Assembly (NCBI RefSeq): GCF_009707485.1
Contig: NZ_CP046121.1
Location: forward strand, 1,674,001 to 1,738,000
From: Nostocoides sp. HKS02
Lineage (GTDB): Bacteria; Actinomycetota; Actinomycetes; Actinomycetales; Dermatophilaceae
DNA: 64,000 bases
Direction of reading: 5' to 3'
Made by a program: the position numbers and the translations under genes. The notes beneath the pieces were generated by a model that saw nothing but the letters and a program-made list of their open reading frames with translations, had not been told where the DNA came from and ran no database searches. The first letter of the stretch is position 1, and the number at the start of each line of letters is the position of its first letter. Of the stretch, positions 17,938-27,693 are shown piece after piece.

Positions 17938-19029
17938 CTAGGAGAGGTCGCGTCCGCGCAGCACGATGTGCTCGGGCGCGGCGAGGGCGCGGATCTCGCG
18001 CCGGGGATCGGCGGAGTACACCACCAGGTCGGCGGGCGCGCCCTCCTCCAGCCCCGGGCGACCCAGCCAGGCGCGGGCGCCCCAGGTCACGGCCGTCAGC
18101 GCCTCGTCGGGGGTCAGCCCGGCGCGGGTGAGCTCCAGGACCTCCTGGGCCACCAACCCGTGGCGCAGCGAGCCGCCGGCATCGGTGCCGACGTAGATCG
18201 GGATCCCGGCGTCGTGGGCGGCCGCAATGGTGGCGTAGCGCCGCTCATGGAGCCGCAGCATCCGTCGGTGGTAGTCGGGGTACTTCTCGCGAGCGGGCTC
18301 GGCGAGCTCGGGAAACGTCGCGATGTTGACCAGGGTGGGCACGATGGCGATGCCCTGGGCCGCGAACTGGGCGATCGTCTCGTCCTCGAGCCCGGTGGCG
18401 TGCTCGATGCAGTCGGTGCCTGCGGCCGCGAAGTCGTAGAGCGACGCCTCGCCGAAGCAGTGCGCCGTCACCCGGGCGCCCTCGTCGTGGGCCGCGGCGA
18501 TCGCGTCGGTGAGCACGTCGACCGGCCAGCAGGGAGTGAGGTCGGCGGCGTCGCGGTCGATCCAGTCGCCGACGAGCTTGACCCAGCCGTCGCCGGCCTT
18601 CGCCTCGAGGCGTACGCGTTCGACGAGCTGGTCGGGCTCCACTTCGTGGGCGTAGTTGCGGATGTAGCGACGGGTCCGGGCGATGTGGCGGCCCGCGCGG
18701 ATGATCTTCGGCAGGTCGTCGCGCTCGTCGATCCAGCGCGTGTCGGAGGGCGAACCGGCATCACGGATCAGCAGGGTGCCGGCATCGCGATCGGCGAGCG
18801 CCTGGGCCTGCGCGGTCGCGTCGTCGACCGCACCGTGCGCATCGAGACCCACGTGGCAGTGGGCGTCGACCAGACCGGGCAGGACATAGCCGTGCAGGGT
18901 CTCGACATCGGCACCAGGGGACGTTGGCCGCTCGAAGGTCAGCCGGCCGCCCACCACCCACGCCTCACCGCGCACGTCATCGGGTCCGACGAGGATCTCG
19001 CCCTGCAGGTGCAGCACCGGTGCCGTCAT
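17938..19029 (-). CDS. Metal-dependent amidohydrolase
   Basis: 363-aa member of the amidohydrolase superfamily (imidazolonepropionase/prolidase-like branch). A small beta domain is followed by a TIM barrel. Metal ligands visible are D-A-H-C-H (HxH) near residue 62, K in W-V-K-L-V-G-D, H in V-T-A-H-C-F-G, H in C-I-E-H-A-T-G and D in V-G-T-D-A-G-G. Substrate unknown; cyclic amide or dipeptide hydrolysis is typical. ATG at 19029 with TAGGGT seven bases upstream suggests a leaderless mRNA starting just inside the preceding gene's stop. Confidence 0.85.
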   Translation of the reverse strand: MTAPVLHLQGEILVGPDDVRGEAWVVGGRLTFERPTSPGADVETLHGYVLPGLVDAHCHVGLDAHGAVDDATAQAQALADRDAGTLLIRDAGSPSDTRWIDERDDLPKIIRAGRHIARTRRYIRNYAHEVEPDQLVERVRLEAKAGDGWVKLVGDWIDRDAADLTPCWPVDVLTDAIAAAHDEGARVTAHCFGEASLYDFAAAGTDCIEHATGLEDETIAQFAAQGIAIVPTLVNIATFPELAEPAREKYPDYHRRMLRLHERRYATIAAAHDAGIPIYVGTDAGGSLRHGLVAQEVLELTRAGLTPDEALTAVTWGARAWLGRPGLEEGAPADLVVYSADPRREIRALAAPEHIVLRGRDLS

Positions 19030-19036
19030 GGGGCCG

Positions 19037-19042
19037 ACCCTA
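19037..19042 (-). promoter_or_regulatory. Leaderless -10 of the amidohydrolase gene
   Basis: TAGGGT on the minus strand, seven bases before the ATG at 19029. Its TAG is also the stop of the upstream hydrolase gene. Confidence 0.4.
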
Positions 19043-19874
19043 GCGAGGGACCTCGGCGGTCCGCGCCACGAAGCGGCGCAGGGCTTCGACGACCACGTCC
19101 GGGGCATCGGTGTGGACCCAGTGCGAGGCGCCCTTGACGGTCAGCTGCCGCACGCGGGGGAAGAGCGTCCGCATCGGTTCGACGTCCCCGGGCTGGATGT
19201 AGGGCGACTCGCTGCCGGCGATCCACAGCACCGGCCCGTCGTAGGGATCCACCTCGCCGGGCGCGACCGGCCAGTCGGCGATCGCGGAGTCGCTCCCCCG
19301 CGCGGCGTCCGCCGCGACCATCCCGAGGTTGGCCTGCCACCGCCAGGCGTCGCCGTCGCGGCGCAGGTTCTGCAGGAGGAACGCCTTGACGCCGGGGTTC
19401 GACTCCTGGAACCGCGCCTCGGCGTCGGCCCGGGAGCCGAGCTCGCCGAGGGGCAGGCGCTGCATCTCGGCGATGTACCCGGTGAACCGGTCGAGGTCGC
19501 CGTAGTGCTTGGGGGCGATGTCGACGACGACCAGGCCCTGGACGAGGTCCGGGTGGTGCAGCGCGAGGAGCATCGCGGTCTTGCCGCCGAGGGAGTGGCC
19601 GACGACCACCCACCGCTCATCGGGCGCGATGGTGCGCAAGGTGTCGGCGACTGACGCGGCATACGCCTCGAACGAGAACTCCTGGCTCCACGGGGACCGG
19701 CCGTGGTCGGGCAGGTCGACCAGCGTGCAGCGAGCCCCGGTGCCGTCGGGCCCGGCGAGCGCCTTGGCGATCTGGCTCCAGTTGCGCCCCCTGCCCGAAC
19801 AGCCCGTGCAGGAAGGCCACGCGCGGCCCCGCCGTGCCGACCGAGAGGGTGTGGAGCGCAGCGGCCGAGGTCAC
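19040..19874 (-). CDS. Alpha/beta hydrolase (frameshifted)
   Basis: About 277 aa when corrected. N-terminal A-F-L-H-G-L-F-G-Q-G is the oxyanion-hole region, V-V-V-G-H-S-L-G-G-K the nucleophile elbow, and G-A-S-H-W-V-H-T-D carries the catalytic His. The frame breaks at 19787-19791, where a C5 run (G5 on the coding strand) is one base too long; with G4 the protein reads F-G-Q-G-R-N-W-S-Q-I-A-K and continues into the rest. GTG at 19874 overlaps the ffh stop (GTGA). Resembles YbfF-type esterases; substrate unknown. Confidence 0.82.
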
Positions 19875-21480
19875 CGGCCCAGGAACTTCTCGAAGCCCTT
19901 GGGCAGGTTGGCGGGATCGAGGTCGGCCGGTATGCCGCCGTCCCCGGCTCCCCCGCCGAACGCCGCGCCCGAGGCTGCGGCGCCGCCCGTCCTGGCCTTC
20001 TCTGCCGCGGCGCGCTCCTCGGCCGCGCGCTTGGCCGGGTTGCCCGACTTGGACTTCTTGCGCTGCGGAGGCTGGGGGCGGCCCTTCTTGCCGCCACCCA
20101 TGCCGGGCATACCCGGCATACCGGGGATGCCGCCCCCGCGGGCGAACTGCTTCATCATCTTCTGCGCCTCGGTGAACCGCTCGAGCAGCGCGTTGACCTC
20201 CGACACCTCGACGCCGGAGCCGCGCGCGATCCGGGCCCGGCGCGAGCCGTTGATCTGCTTGGAGTGGGTGCGCTCGAACGGCGTCATCGACCGGACCATG
20301 GCCTCGACGCGGTCGAACTCCTTCGGGTCGAGGTTGTCGAGCTGGGCCTTCATCTGGCCCATGCCCGGCATCATCCCGAGCATGGACTTCAGGCCGCCCA
20401 TCTTCTTCAGCGCCGCCATCTGGCTGAGGAAGTCGTCGAAGGTGAAGTCCTCCTCGGCGAGGAACTTGCGCTGCATCTCCTGCGCCTGGCGGGCATCGAA
20501 CGCCTTCTCCGCCTGCTCGATGAGGGTCAGCACGTCACCCATGTCGAGGATGCGGGAGGCCATGCGGTCGGGGTGGAAGACCTCGAAGTCCTTCACGCCC
20601 TCGCCGGTCGAGGCGAACATGATCGGGCGCCCGGTGATCGAGGCGACGGACAGCGCAGCACCACCGCGGGCGTCGCCATCGAGCTTGGTCAGCACGACGC
20701 CGGTGAAGTCGACGCCTTCCTGGAAGGCGAGGGCAGTCTCGACGGCGGCCTGGCCGATCATCGCGTCGATGACGAACAGGACCTCGTCGGGCTGGATCGC
20801 TGCGCGGATGTCGGCGGCCTGCTGCATGAGGTCGGCGTCGACCGCGAGGCGGCCGGCGGTGTCGACGATGACCACGTCGTGCTGCGTGCGGCGGGCGTGC
20901 TCGATGCCGGCCTGCGAGACCGCGACCGGGTCGCCGTACGAACGGGTGCCTTCCCCGGTGGAACCGACGGCGTCGTGGCCGCCGACGTTGCCGCGTTCGG
21001 GGGCGAAGACCGGCACGCCTGCGCGCTCCCCGACGACCTCGAGCTGGGTCACGGCGTTGGGGCGCTGCAGGTCGGCCGCGACGAGGATCGGCGTGTGGCC
21101 CTCGTCCTTGAGCCGCTTGGCCAGCTTGCCGGCCAGCGTCGTCTTGCCTGAGCCCTGGAGGCCGGCCAGCATGATCACGGTCGGGGGTTCTTGGCGAACT
21201 GGATGCTCCGGGTCTGGCCGCCGAGGATCGACACCAGCTCGTCGTTGACGATCTTGACGACCTGCTGGGCGGGGTTGAGGGCTCCGGACACCTCTGCGCC
21301 CATGGCCCGCTCACGCACGGCCGAGGTGAACGCCTTGACGACGGGAAGCGCGACATCGGCGTCGAGCAGCGCGAGCCGGATGTCCCGGACCGTGCTGTTG
21401 ACGTCGTGCTCGCTGAGCCGCCCCTTCCCCCGGAGGTTCTTGAAGGTGGCGGTCAGGCGATCGGAGAGAGACGTGAACAC
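19871..21480 (-). CDS. ffh: Signal recognition particle protein Ffh (frameshifted)
   Basis: SRP GTPase that delivers nascent membrane proteins to FtsY. The N domain (M-F-T-S-L-S-D-R-L-T-A-T-F) runs from ATG 21480. At 21183-21187 a homopolymer of five G (plus strand) is one base short; with six, the coding strand reads N-P-P-T-V-I-M-L-A-G-L-Q-G-S-G-K-T and joins the NG domain. Then come D-T-A-G-R, T-K-L-D-G-D-A-R-G-G and the Met-rich M domain with G-M-M-P-G-M-G. About 536 aa corrected. ffh is essential, so a true lesion is implausible; I treat it as a sequencing error. Confidence 0.93.
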
Positions 21481-21519
21481 GGCCCCAAGGCTAATCGTTC
21501 GCGGCGGGTGCCACCGACC

Positions 21520-21579
21520 GGTGCTCAGGCCGGTGCTCAGGCCGGTGCTCAGGCCGGTGCTCAGGCCGATGCTCAGGTC
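21520..21579. repeat. 12-bp tandem repeat, five copies, spanning the glnD stop
   Basis: GGTGCTCAGGCC at 21520, 21532, 21544 and 21556 is perfect; the fifth unit, GATGCTCAGGTC (21568-21579), holds the glnD stop (tca 21573-21575). Because 12 is divisible by three, every unit supplies an in-frame TGA after glnD. Confidence 0.95.
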
Positions 21580-23948
21580 GGCGGGTTGCCGTCACAGGTG
21601 TCGATCACCGCAGCCACCGTCTGGGCCACCTTGGCCGGCGACAGCAGGCGGCCCCCGAACTCGGTGACGTAGAACGTGTCCAGAGTCTGCCCGGCATACG
21701 TGGCGATGTGTGCGGAGCGCACGGACAGCCCTGCCTTCGCGAAGGCCAGGCCCAGCTCGTGGAGCAGGCCGGGGCGGTCCTGGGCGCGCACCTCGATGAC
21801 CGTGGCCTCCTGCGACGCGTGGGGCACGACGAGAGCCCGCGCCTGCCCCGGCGAACCCGACGACGCCTGGGCGCTGGGTCGGCCGGCGAACTGGCGACGG
21901 CGCTCCAGCAGTCCGAGCGGGGTCCGGTCGCCGACGGCGAGGCGCTCGAGCCCGCGCACGATGCGCTGCTCGTCCGGCGGCTCCCCGCTCGGGCTCTCGA
22001 CGTGCCACTCGTTGGCGGCGACGCCGTCGAGCGTCCGCAGGATCGCCGTACGCACGACGAGCCCGTATGCCGCGAGCAGCCCCGCGGTGTCGGCGAACAG
22101 TCCCAGCCGGTCCCGGTCGAAGACGTCGATGCGGTAGGAGCCACCCTGGGGCCGGATGACGACCCGGGGCTCCCCCGCCGCGACCGACTCGAGGTCGGCG
22201 TTCGAGACCGTGGCAACCTCGGCCGGTGGCGGGGTCGCGCCCTCCTCCCAGCCGCTCTGGGCCGCCTCGGCGAGCTGGCGCAGCAGTGTGGCCCGCCAGT
22301 CGGTCCAGGCCTGCGGTCCCGCGGCGCTCGCATCGGCTTCGGTGAGGGCCAGCAGCAGGTCGAAGATCTCCCGCGACCCACCGGCTGCCGCCCTCGCGGC
22401 GGTGACGGTGCCCGGGTCCTTGTGGTCGCGACGCGTGGCGAGGTCGATCAGGGTGAGGTGCTCGCGCACGAGCAGCTCGATCGTGGCGACGTCGCGCTCG
22501 GCATACCCCAACCGCGTCGCGATGGCGGCCGCGAGCGGCGCGCCAGCGGCCGAGTGGTCGTGGGCGCCCCGGACCTTGCCGATGTCGTGCAGCAGGGCGC
22601 CGAGCAACAGCAGGTCGGCGCGGTGCACGCCGCGGACCAGACCGCCGGCGAGCACGACCGTCTCGACGAGGTGACGGTCCACCGTGTGGCGGTGCACGGC
22701 GTTGCGCTGGGGGCGCGAGCGCACCGCGGCCCACTCGGGGAACCAACGGTCGACGATCCCCGCCTGGTCCAGTCCCTCCCACACGCCGACCAGGCCGGGA
22801 CCGGTCGCGAGCAGGTCGGCGAACAGGTCGCGGGCGATGACCGGCCAGGGGTCGGTGAGCTGCGGCGTCTGGGAGGCGAGGTTGGCCAGCGTCGTGGGGG
22901 CGATGGGCAGGCCGTTGCGGGCGGCGATCACGGCGGCGCGCAGCGGCAGGAGGGGGTCGGTGGCCAGCGCGTTGCGTGGTCCGAGCACCACCTCGCCGTC
23001 GTGCTCGTACATGCCGAAACCGAGCGGGTTGAGCTGGGGGCGGCGTGGGCCGACCCGCAGGGTGCGGGCGCGCTGCGACTGCCCCGCCCGGCGGACCGTG
23101 CCGTCGAGGGCGTAGGCGATCGTCCGGGCCGCGTTCGAGACGTCGGTGAGCAGCTCGTCGGCGTCGGTGTGCCCCAGCAGCGCGGCGACCCCGTCGTGGT
23201 CCTCGCGGGTCAGCCGGTCGCGGCCCTTGCCCGTGACGACGTGCACCGCGTCGCGGACGTCGAGCAGCGTCCGGTGCGCCTCGTCGACGTCGCCGTGGGG
23301 CCGGTCGGTGAGCCACGCGGCGACGAGGGCGCGCAGGACCGTCATGTCGCGCAGCCCGCCGTGGGCGTCCTTGAGGTCGGGCTCGAGGCTCTGCGCCAGG
23401 TCCCCGTGCCGGGCATGCCGGGCCTGCAGCGCCTCGACGAGCTGCGGCAGCCGCTTGCGGGCGTTGGCGCGCCAGTCGTGCGCCACCGTGGACCGGGCTG
23501 CGGCGACGACCTCGGGGTCGCCCGCCACGCAGTCGAGGTCGAGCAGGCCCACCGCGGCCGTGAGGTCACCGGCGGCGACGGTGCGGCACTGGCTCACGGT
23601 GCGCACCGAGTGGTCGAGCCGGACACCGGCATCCCAGACGGGGTACCAGATCTGGTCGGCCAGGGTGCGCAGGTCCTCGCCGCCGAGCGATCGCCCGTAG
23701 TGGAGCAGCACGAGGTCGACATCGCTGAGCGGGCCGGCGTCGCCGCGGGCGAGGCTGCCGACGGCCGCGAGGGCCAGACCCTCGGCGGGGCGACCGGCCA
23801 GCGCCTCGCGCCACACCTCGGCGAGCCAGCTGCGCGTGAGGGTCCCGATGGCGGTGCGACGGGCCGGGCCGGCCCCCGGGGCGTCGAAGCCCCGCGCACC
23901 GGCCAGGTCGAGACGGCGGGCCGCCAGGTCGGCATGCTCGATGGTCAT
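21573..23948 (-). CDS. glnD: PII uridylyl/adenylyl-transferase GlnD
   Basis: 791-aa bifunctional nitrogen sensor that modifies PII on its T-loop tyrosine (adenylylation is known in actinobacteria). Domains in order: nucleotidyltransferase with G-S-L-A-R-G-D-A-G-P-L-S-D-V-D near residue 64, a helical region, an HD phosphodiesterase (L-L-H-D-I-G-K near residue 465) and two C-terminal ACT glutamine sensors. It has its own GlnR-type box 43 bp upstream, separate from amt-glnB. The stop sits in a five-copy repeat. Confidence 0.94.
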   Translation of the reverse strand: MTIEHADLAARRLDLAGARGFDAPGAGPARRTAIGTLTRSWLAEVWREALAGRPAEGLALAAVGSLARGDAGPLSDVDLVLLHYGRSLGGEDLRTLADQIWYPVWDAGVRLDHSVRTVSQCRTVAAGDLTAAVGLLDLDCVAGDPEVVAAARSTVAHDWRANARKRLPQLVEALQARHARHGDLAQSLEPDLKDAHGGLRDMTVLRALVAAWLTDRPHGDVDEAHRTLLDVRDAVHVVTGKGRDRLTREDHDGVAALLGHTDADELLTDVSNAARTIAYALDGTVRRAGQSQRARTLRVGPRRPQLNPLGFGMYEHDGEVVLGPRNALATDPLLPLRAAVIAARNGLPIAPTTLANLASQTPQLTDPWPVIARDLFADLLATGPGLVGVWEGLDQAGIVDRWFPEWAAVRSRPQRNAVHRHTVDRHLVETVVLAGGLVRGVHRADLLLLGALLHDIGKVRGAHDHSAAGAPLAAAIATRLGYAERDVATIELLVREHLTLIDLATRRDHKDPGTVTAARAAAGGSREIFDLLLALTEADASAAGPQAWTDWRATLLRQLAEAAQSGWEEGATPPPAEVATVSNADLESVAAGEPRVVIRPQGGSYRIDVFDRDRLGLFADTAGLLAAYGLVVRTAILRTLDGVAANEWHVESPSGEPPDEQRIVRGLERLAVGDRTPLGLLERRRQFAGRPSAQASSGSPGQARALVVPHASQEATVIEVRAQDRPGLLHELGLAFAKAGLSVRSAHIATYAGQTLDTFYVTEFGGRLLSPAKVAQTVAAVIDTCDGNPPT

Positions 23949-23991
23949 GACCCCGAGCCTGCCCTGTGGACGTTTCGGACGGTGCGCGTTC

Positions 23992-24010
23992 GTGTTACGC
24001 CCGTGTTAGC
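23992..24010. promoter_or_regulatory. GlnR-type box upstream of glnD
   Basis: GTGTTACGCCCGTGTTAGC: GTTAC and GTTAG with starts 11 bp apart, the 5-n6-5 layout of GlnR half-sites. It differs from the box before amt only in the central CCC/GGG and lies at the same distance (43 bp) from the start codon. Confidence 0.7.
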
Positions 24011-24092
24011 GGGCCGCCGCCGAGATTTGGGGCCACTTGGCCCCGTTTCGCGGCGTCCAGGTTCCAGCGGCACCGGGACCGCCCCCACGCAG

Positions 24093-24131
24093 CGGTATGC
24101 CGCCCGCTCGAGGCGAGCGGACGGCATACCG
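24093..24131 (-). terminator. glnB terminator built from CGGCATAC words
   Basis: CGGTATGCCG (24093-24102) pairs with CGGCATACCG (24122-24131), and CCGCTCG with CGAGCGG inside, leaving an AGG loop and one mismatch. It begins about 30 bp after the glnB stop. Each outer arm is the window-wide 8-mer in opposite orientation. Confidence 0.8.
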
Positions 24132-24159
24132 GGCGGAGGGGGCGGGTGGGTGGGTGGGG

Positions 24160-25937
<1,778 letters not shown>

Positions 25938-25980
25938 GGCGAAGACTGTGCCGGTGGCGCATTTCGCGCAGGGCCGTCGC

Positions 25981-25999
25981 GTGTTACGGGCGTGTTAGC
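25981..25999. promoter_or_regulatory. GlnR-type box upstream of amt
   Basis: GTGTTACGGGCGTGTTAGC, with half-sites 11 bp apart, 43 bp before the amt start and almost identical to the glnD box. Confidence 0.72.
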
Positions 26000-26064
26000 G
26001 GAGCCTCACAGCCGTAAGGATCAGGTTTCGAGCTGGCCTGCATCTCACATCCTGGACAGCGTGG

Positions 26065-27267
26065 TCAGGCCAGGATCGCGTCGACGAACGCCTCGGGGTC
26101 GAACGGCGCGAGGTCGTCCGGCCCTTCGCCCAGGCCGACGAGCTTGACCGGCACCCCGAGCTTGCGCTGCACGGAGACCACGATGCCGCCCTTGGCCGTG
26201 CCGTCGAGCTTGGTGAGCACGATCCCGGTGACGTTGACGACCTCGGCGAACACCTCGGCCTGCCGCAGGCCGTTCTGCCCCGTGGTGGCGTCCAGTACGA
26301 GCAGGACCTCGTCGATCGGGCTCTGCTTCTCGATGACGCGCTTGACCTTGCCGAGCTCGTCCATCAGCCCGACCTTGTTGTGCAGTCGGCCCGCGGTGTC
26401 GACGAGCACGACGTCGGCCTCCAGCTCGGCGCCCGCCTTGACGGCGTCGAAGGCGACCGCCGCCGGGTCGGCCCCGTCGCGGTCCGAGCGGACCGTGGGC
26501 ACCCCGACCCGGGCACCCCACGTCTCGAGCTGGTCGGCTGCCGCCGCGCGGAACGTGTCGGCAGCGCCGAGCACGACGTCCTTGTCCTGGGCGACGAGCA
26601 CGCGCGCGAGCTTGCCCACGGTGGTCGTCTTGCCGGTGCCGTTGACCCCCACGACGAGGATGACCGCAGGGCGGCCGTCGACCCTCGAGTCGGCCAGCGA
26701 CCGGTCGAGGGAGGGGTCGACCAGCGCGAGGAGGTCCTCGCGGAGCCAGCCGCGCACGGTGTTCTCGTCAGTGGTGCCCTCGACCTTGACCCGCGCGCGC
26801 AGCTTCGCGACGAGCTCGGTGCTGGCCTCGACGCCGAGGTCGGAGGCGATGAGGGTGTCCTCGACCTCCTCCCAGGCCGCCTCGTCGAGACCGCCGCGGG
26901 ACAGCAGCGCCAGCAGCCCCTGGCCGAGGGCGGAGTTCGAACGCGAGAGGCGGGCTCGCAGGCGCTGGAGACGGCCCGCGGGTGCCTCGGGTCGCTCGAT
27001 CGTCGGCGTGGTCGGCTCGGGAAGCGTGGCCGGCGAGGCGGGCAGCGTGTCGACGGAGCCGGCATCCTGGACCGAGCGCTTGGGCGCGTCCCGGGGCGGC
27101 TCGGCATCGTCACCGACACCGGGCAGCACGTCAGGGCGACGCGCGGGCGCGGACCGGCTGCGGCCCCCTCGTCCCCGCACCAGGCCGACGAGCACACCAC
27201 CGAGCACCAGCAGGAGCCCGACGGCGATGGCGATCCATTCCCACAGCTGATCAATCACGCGCGCCAT
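26065..27267 (-). CDS. ftsY: SRP receptor FtsY
   Basis: 400-aa SRP receptor GTPase. A single N-terminal membrane anchor (I-A-I-A-V-G-L-L-L-V-L-G-G-V-L) is followed by an acidic linker of about 70 residues and the NG domain: G-V-N-G-T-G-K-T-T-T, D-T-F-R-A-A-A, D-T-A-G-R-L and T-K-L-D-G-T-A-K-G-G. The anchor is usual in actinobacteria. It follows smc and a small membrane protein gene on the same strand, the conserved order. Confidence 0.95.
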   Translation of the reverse strand: MARVIDQLWEWIAIAVGLLLVLGGVLVGLVRGRGGRSRSAPARRPDVLPGVGDDAEPPRDAPKRSVQDAGSVDTLPASPATLPEPTTPTIERPEAPAGRLQRLRARLSRSNSALGQGLLALLSRGGLDEAAWEEVEDTLIASDLGVEASTELVAKLRARVKVEGTTDENTVRGWLREDLLALVDPSLDRSLADSRVDGRPAVILVVGVNGTGKTTTVGKLARVLVAQDKDVVLGAADTFRAAAADQLETWGARVGVPTVRSDRDGADPAAVAFDAVKAGAELEADVVLVDTAGRLHNKVGLMDELGKVKRVIEKQSPIDEVLLVLDATTGQNGLRQAEVFAEVVNVTGIVLTKLDGTAKGGIVVSVQRKLGVPVKLVGLGEGPDDLAPFDPEAFVDAILA

Positions 27268-27307
27268 CCTCTCATCCGCGCAGGGTCATCCCGGCCGGCA
27301 GACCGAA

Positions 27308-27329
27308 GGCCGCCCCCGTGGGGACGGCC
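27308..27329 (-). terminator. Hairpin between the 88-aa gene and ftsY
   Basis: GGCCGCCCCC and GGGGACGGCC pair with one mismatch around GT, about 40 bp after the stop of the upstream gene. Either a terminator or an attenuator before ftsY. Confidence 0.5.
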
Positions 27330-27365
27330 CAGTGCGTATGCCGCGCGTCGGCGCGGGCGGGGCGC

Positions 27366-27632
27366 TCAGCTGGCGCGGTGGCGCGGGGTGTCGTCGGCGT
27401 TGTCGCTGAACGGGTTGGACACGGTGTCGCTCACCTTGTCCTTGGCGGTCGAGATCGCCTCACCGGTCTTGTCGAGGGTCGACTCGGTCTTCTCCTTGAC
27501 GATCGCGACGATCTCCTCGCCCTGGGGCGTGAGGAGCTCGCGGCCCTCGCGACGTGCCGGGACAGCCACGACCGCGACGACGGCGACCGCCAGTCCGACG
27601 CAGATGAGCATCCCGATGATGAGCACGACCAT
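27366..27632 (-). CDS. Small membrane protein, 88 aa
   Basis: Not recognised as a named family. One N-terminal transmembrane helix (V-V-L-I-I-G-M-L-I-C-V-G-L-A-V-A-V-V) is followed by a charged cytoplasmic tail with a predicted amphipathic helix (E-E-I-V-A-I-V-K-E-K-T-E-S-T-L-D-K-T). ATG at 27632 is chosen because the membrane helix then begins at once; the frame is open further upstream into smc. It lies between smc and ftsY, where actinobacteria often carry a small membrane protein. Function unknown. Confidence 0.7.
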   Translation of the reverse strand: MVVLIIGMLICVGLAVAVVAVVAVPARREGRELLTPQGEEIVAIVKEKTESTLDKTGEAISTAKDKVSDTVSNPFSDNADDTPRHRAS

Positions 27633-27693
27633 GGGTATAGGGTGCCCTGCCTTCCTGTGAATGCTCAAATCGACCCGCCAGGGGTCCTGCTGG

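Noticed and set aside
21175..21480. Separate short SRP-like gene next to ffh
   Set aside because: It is the N domain of ffh split by one missing base.
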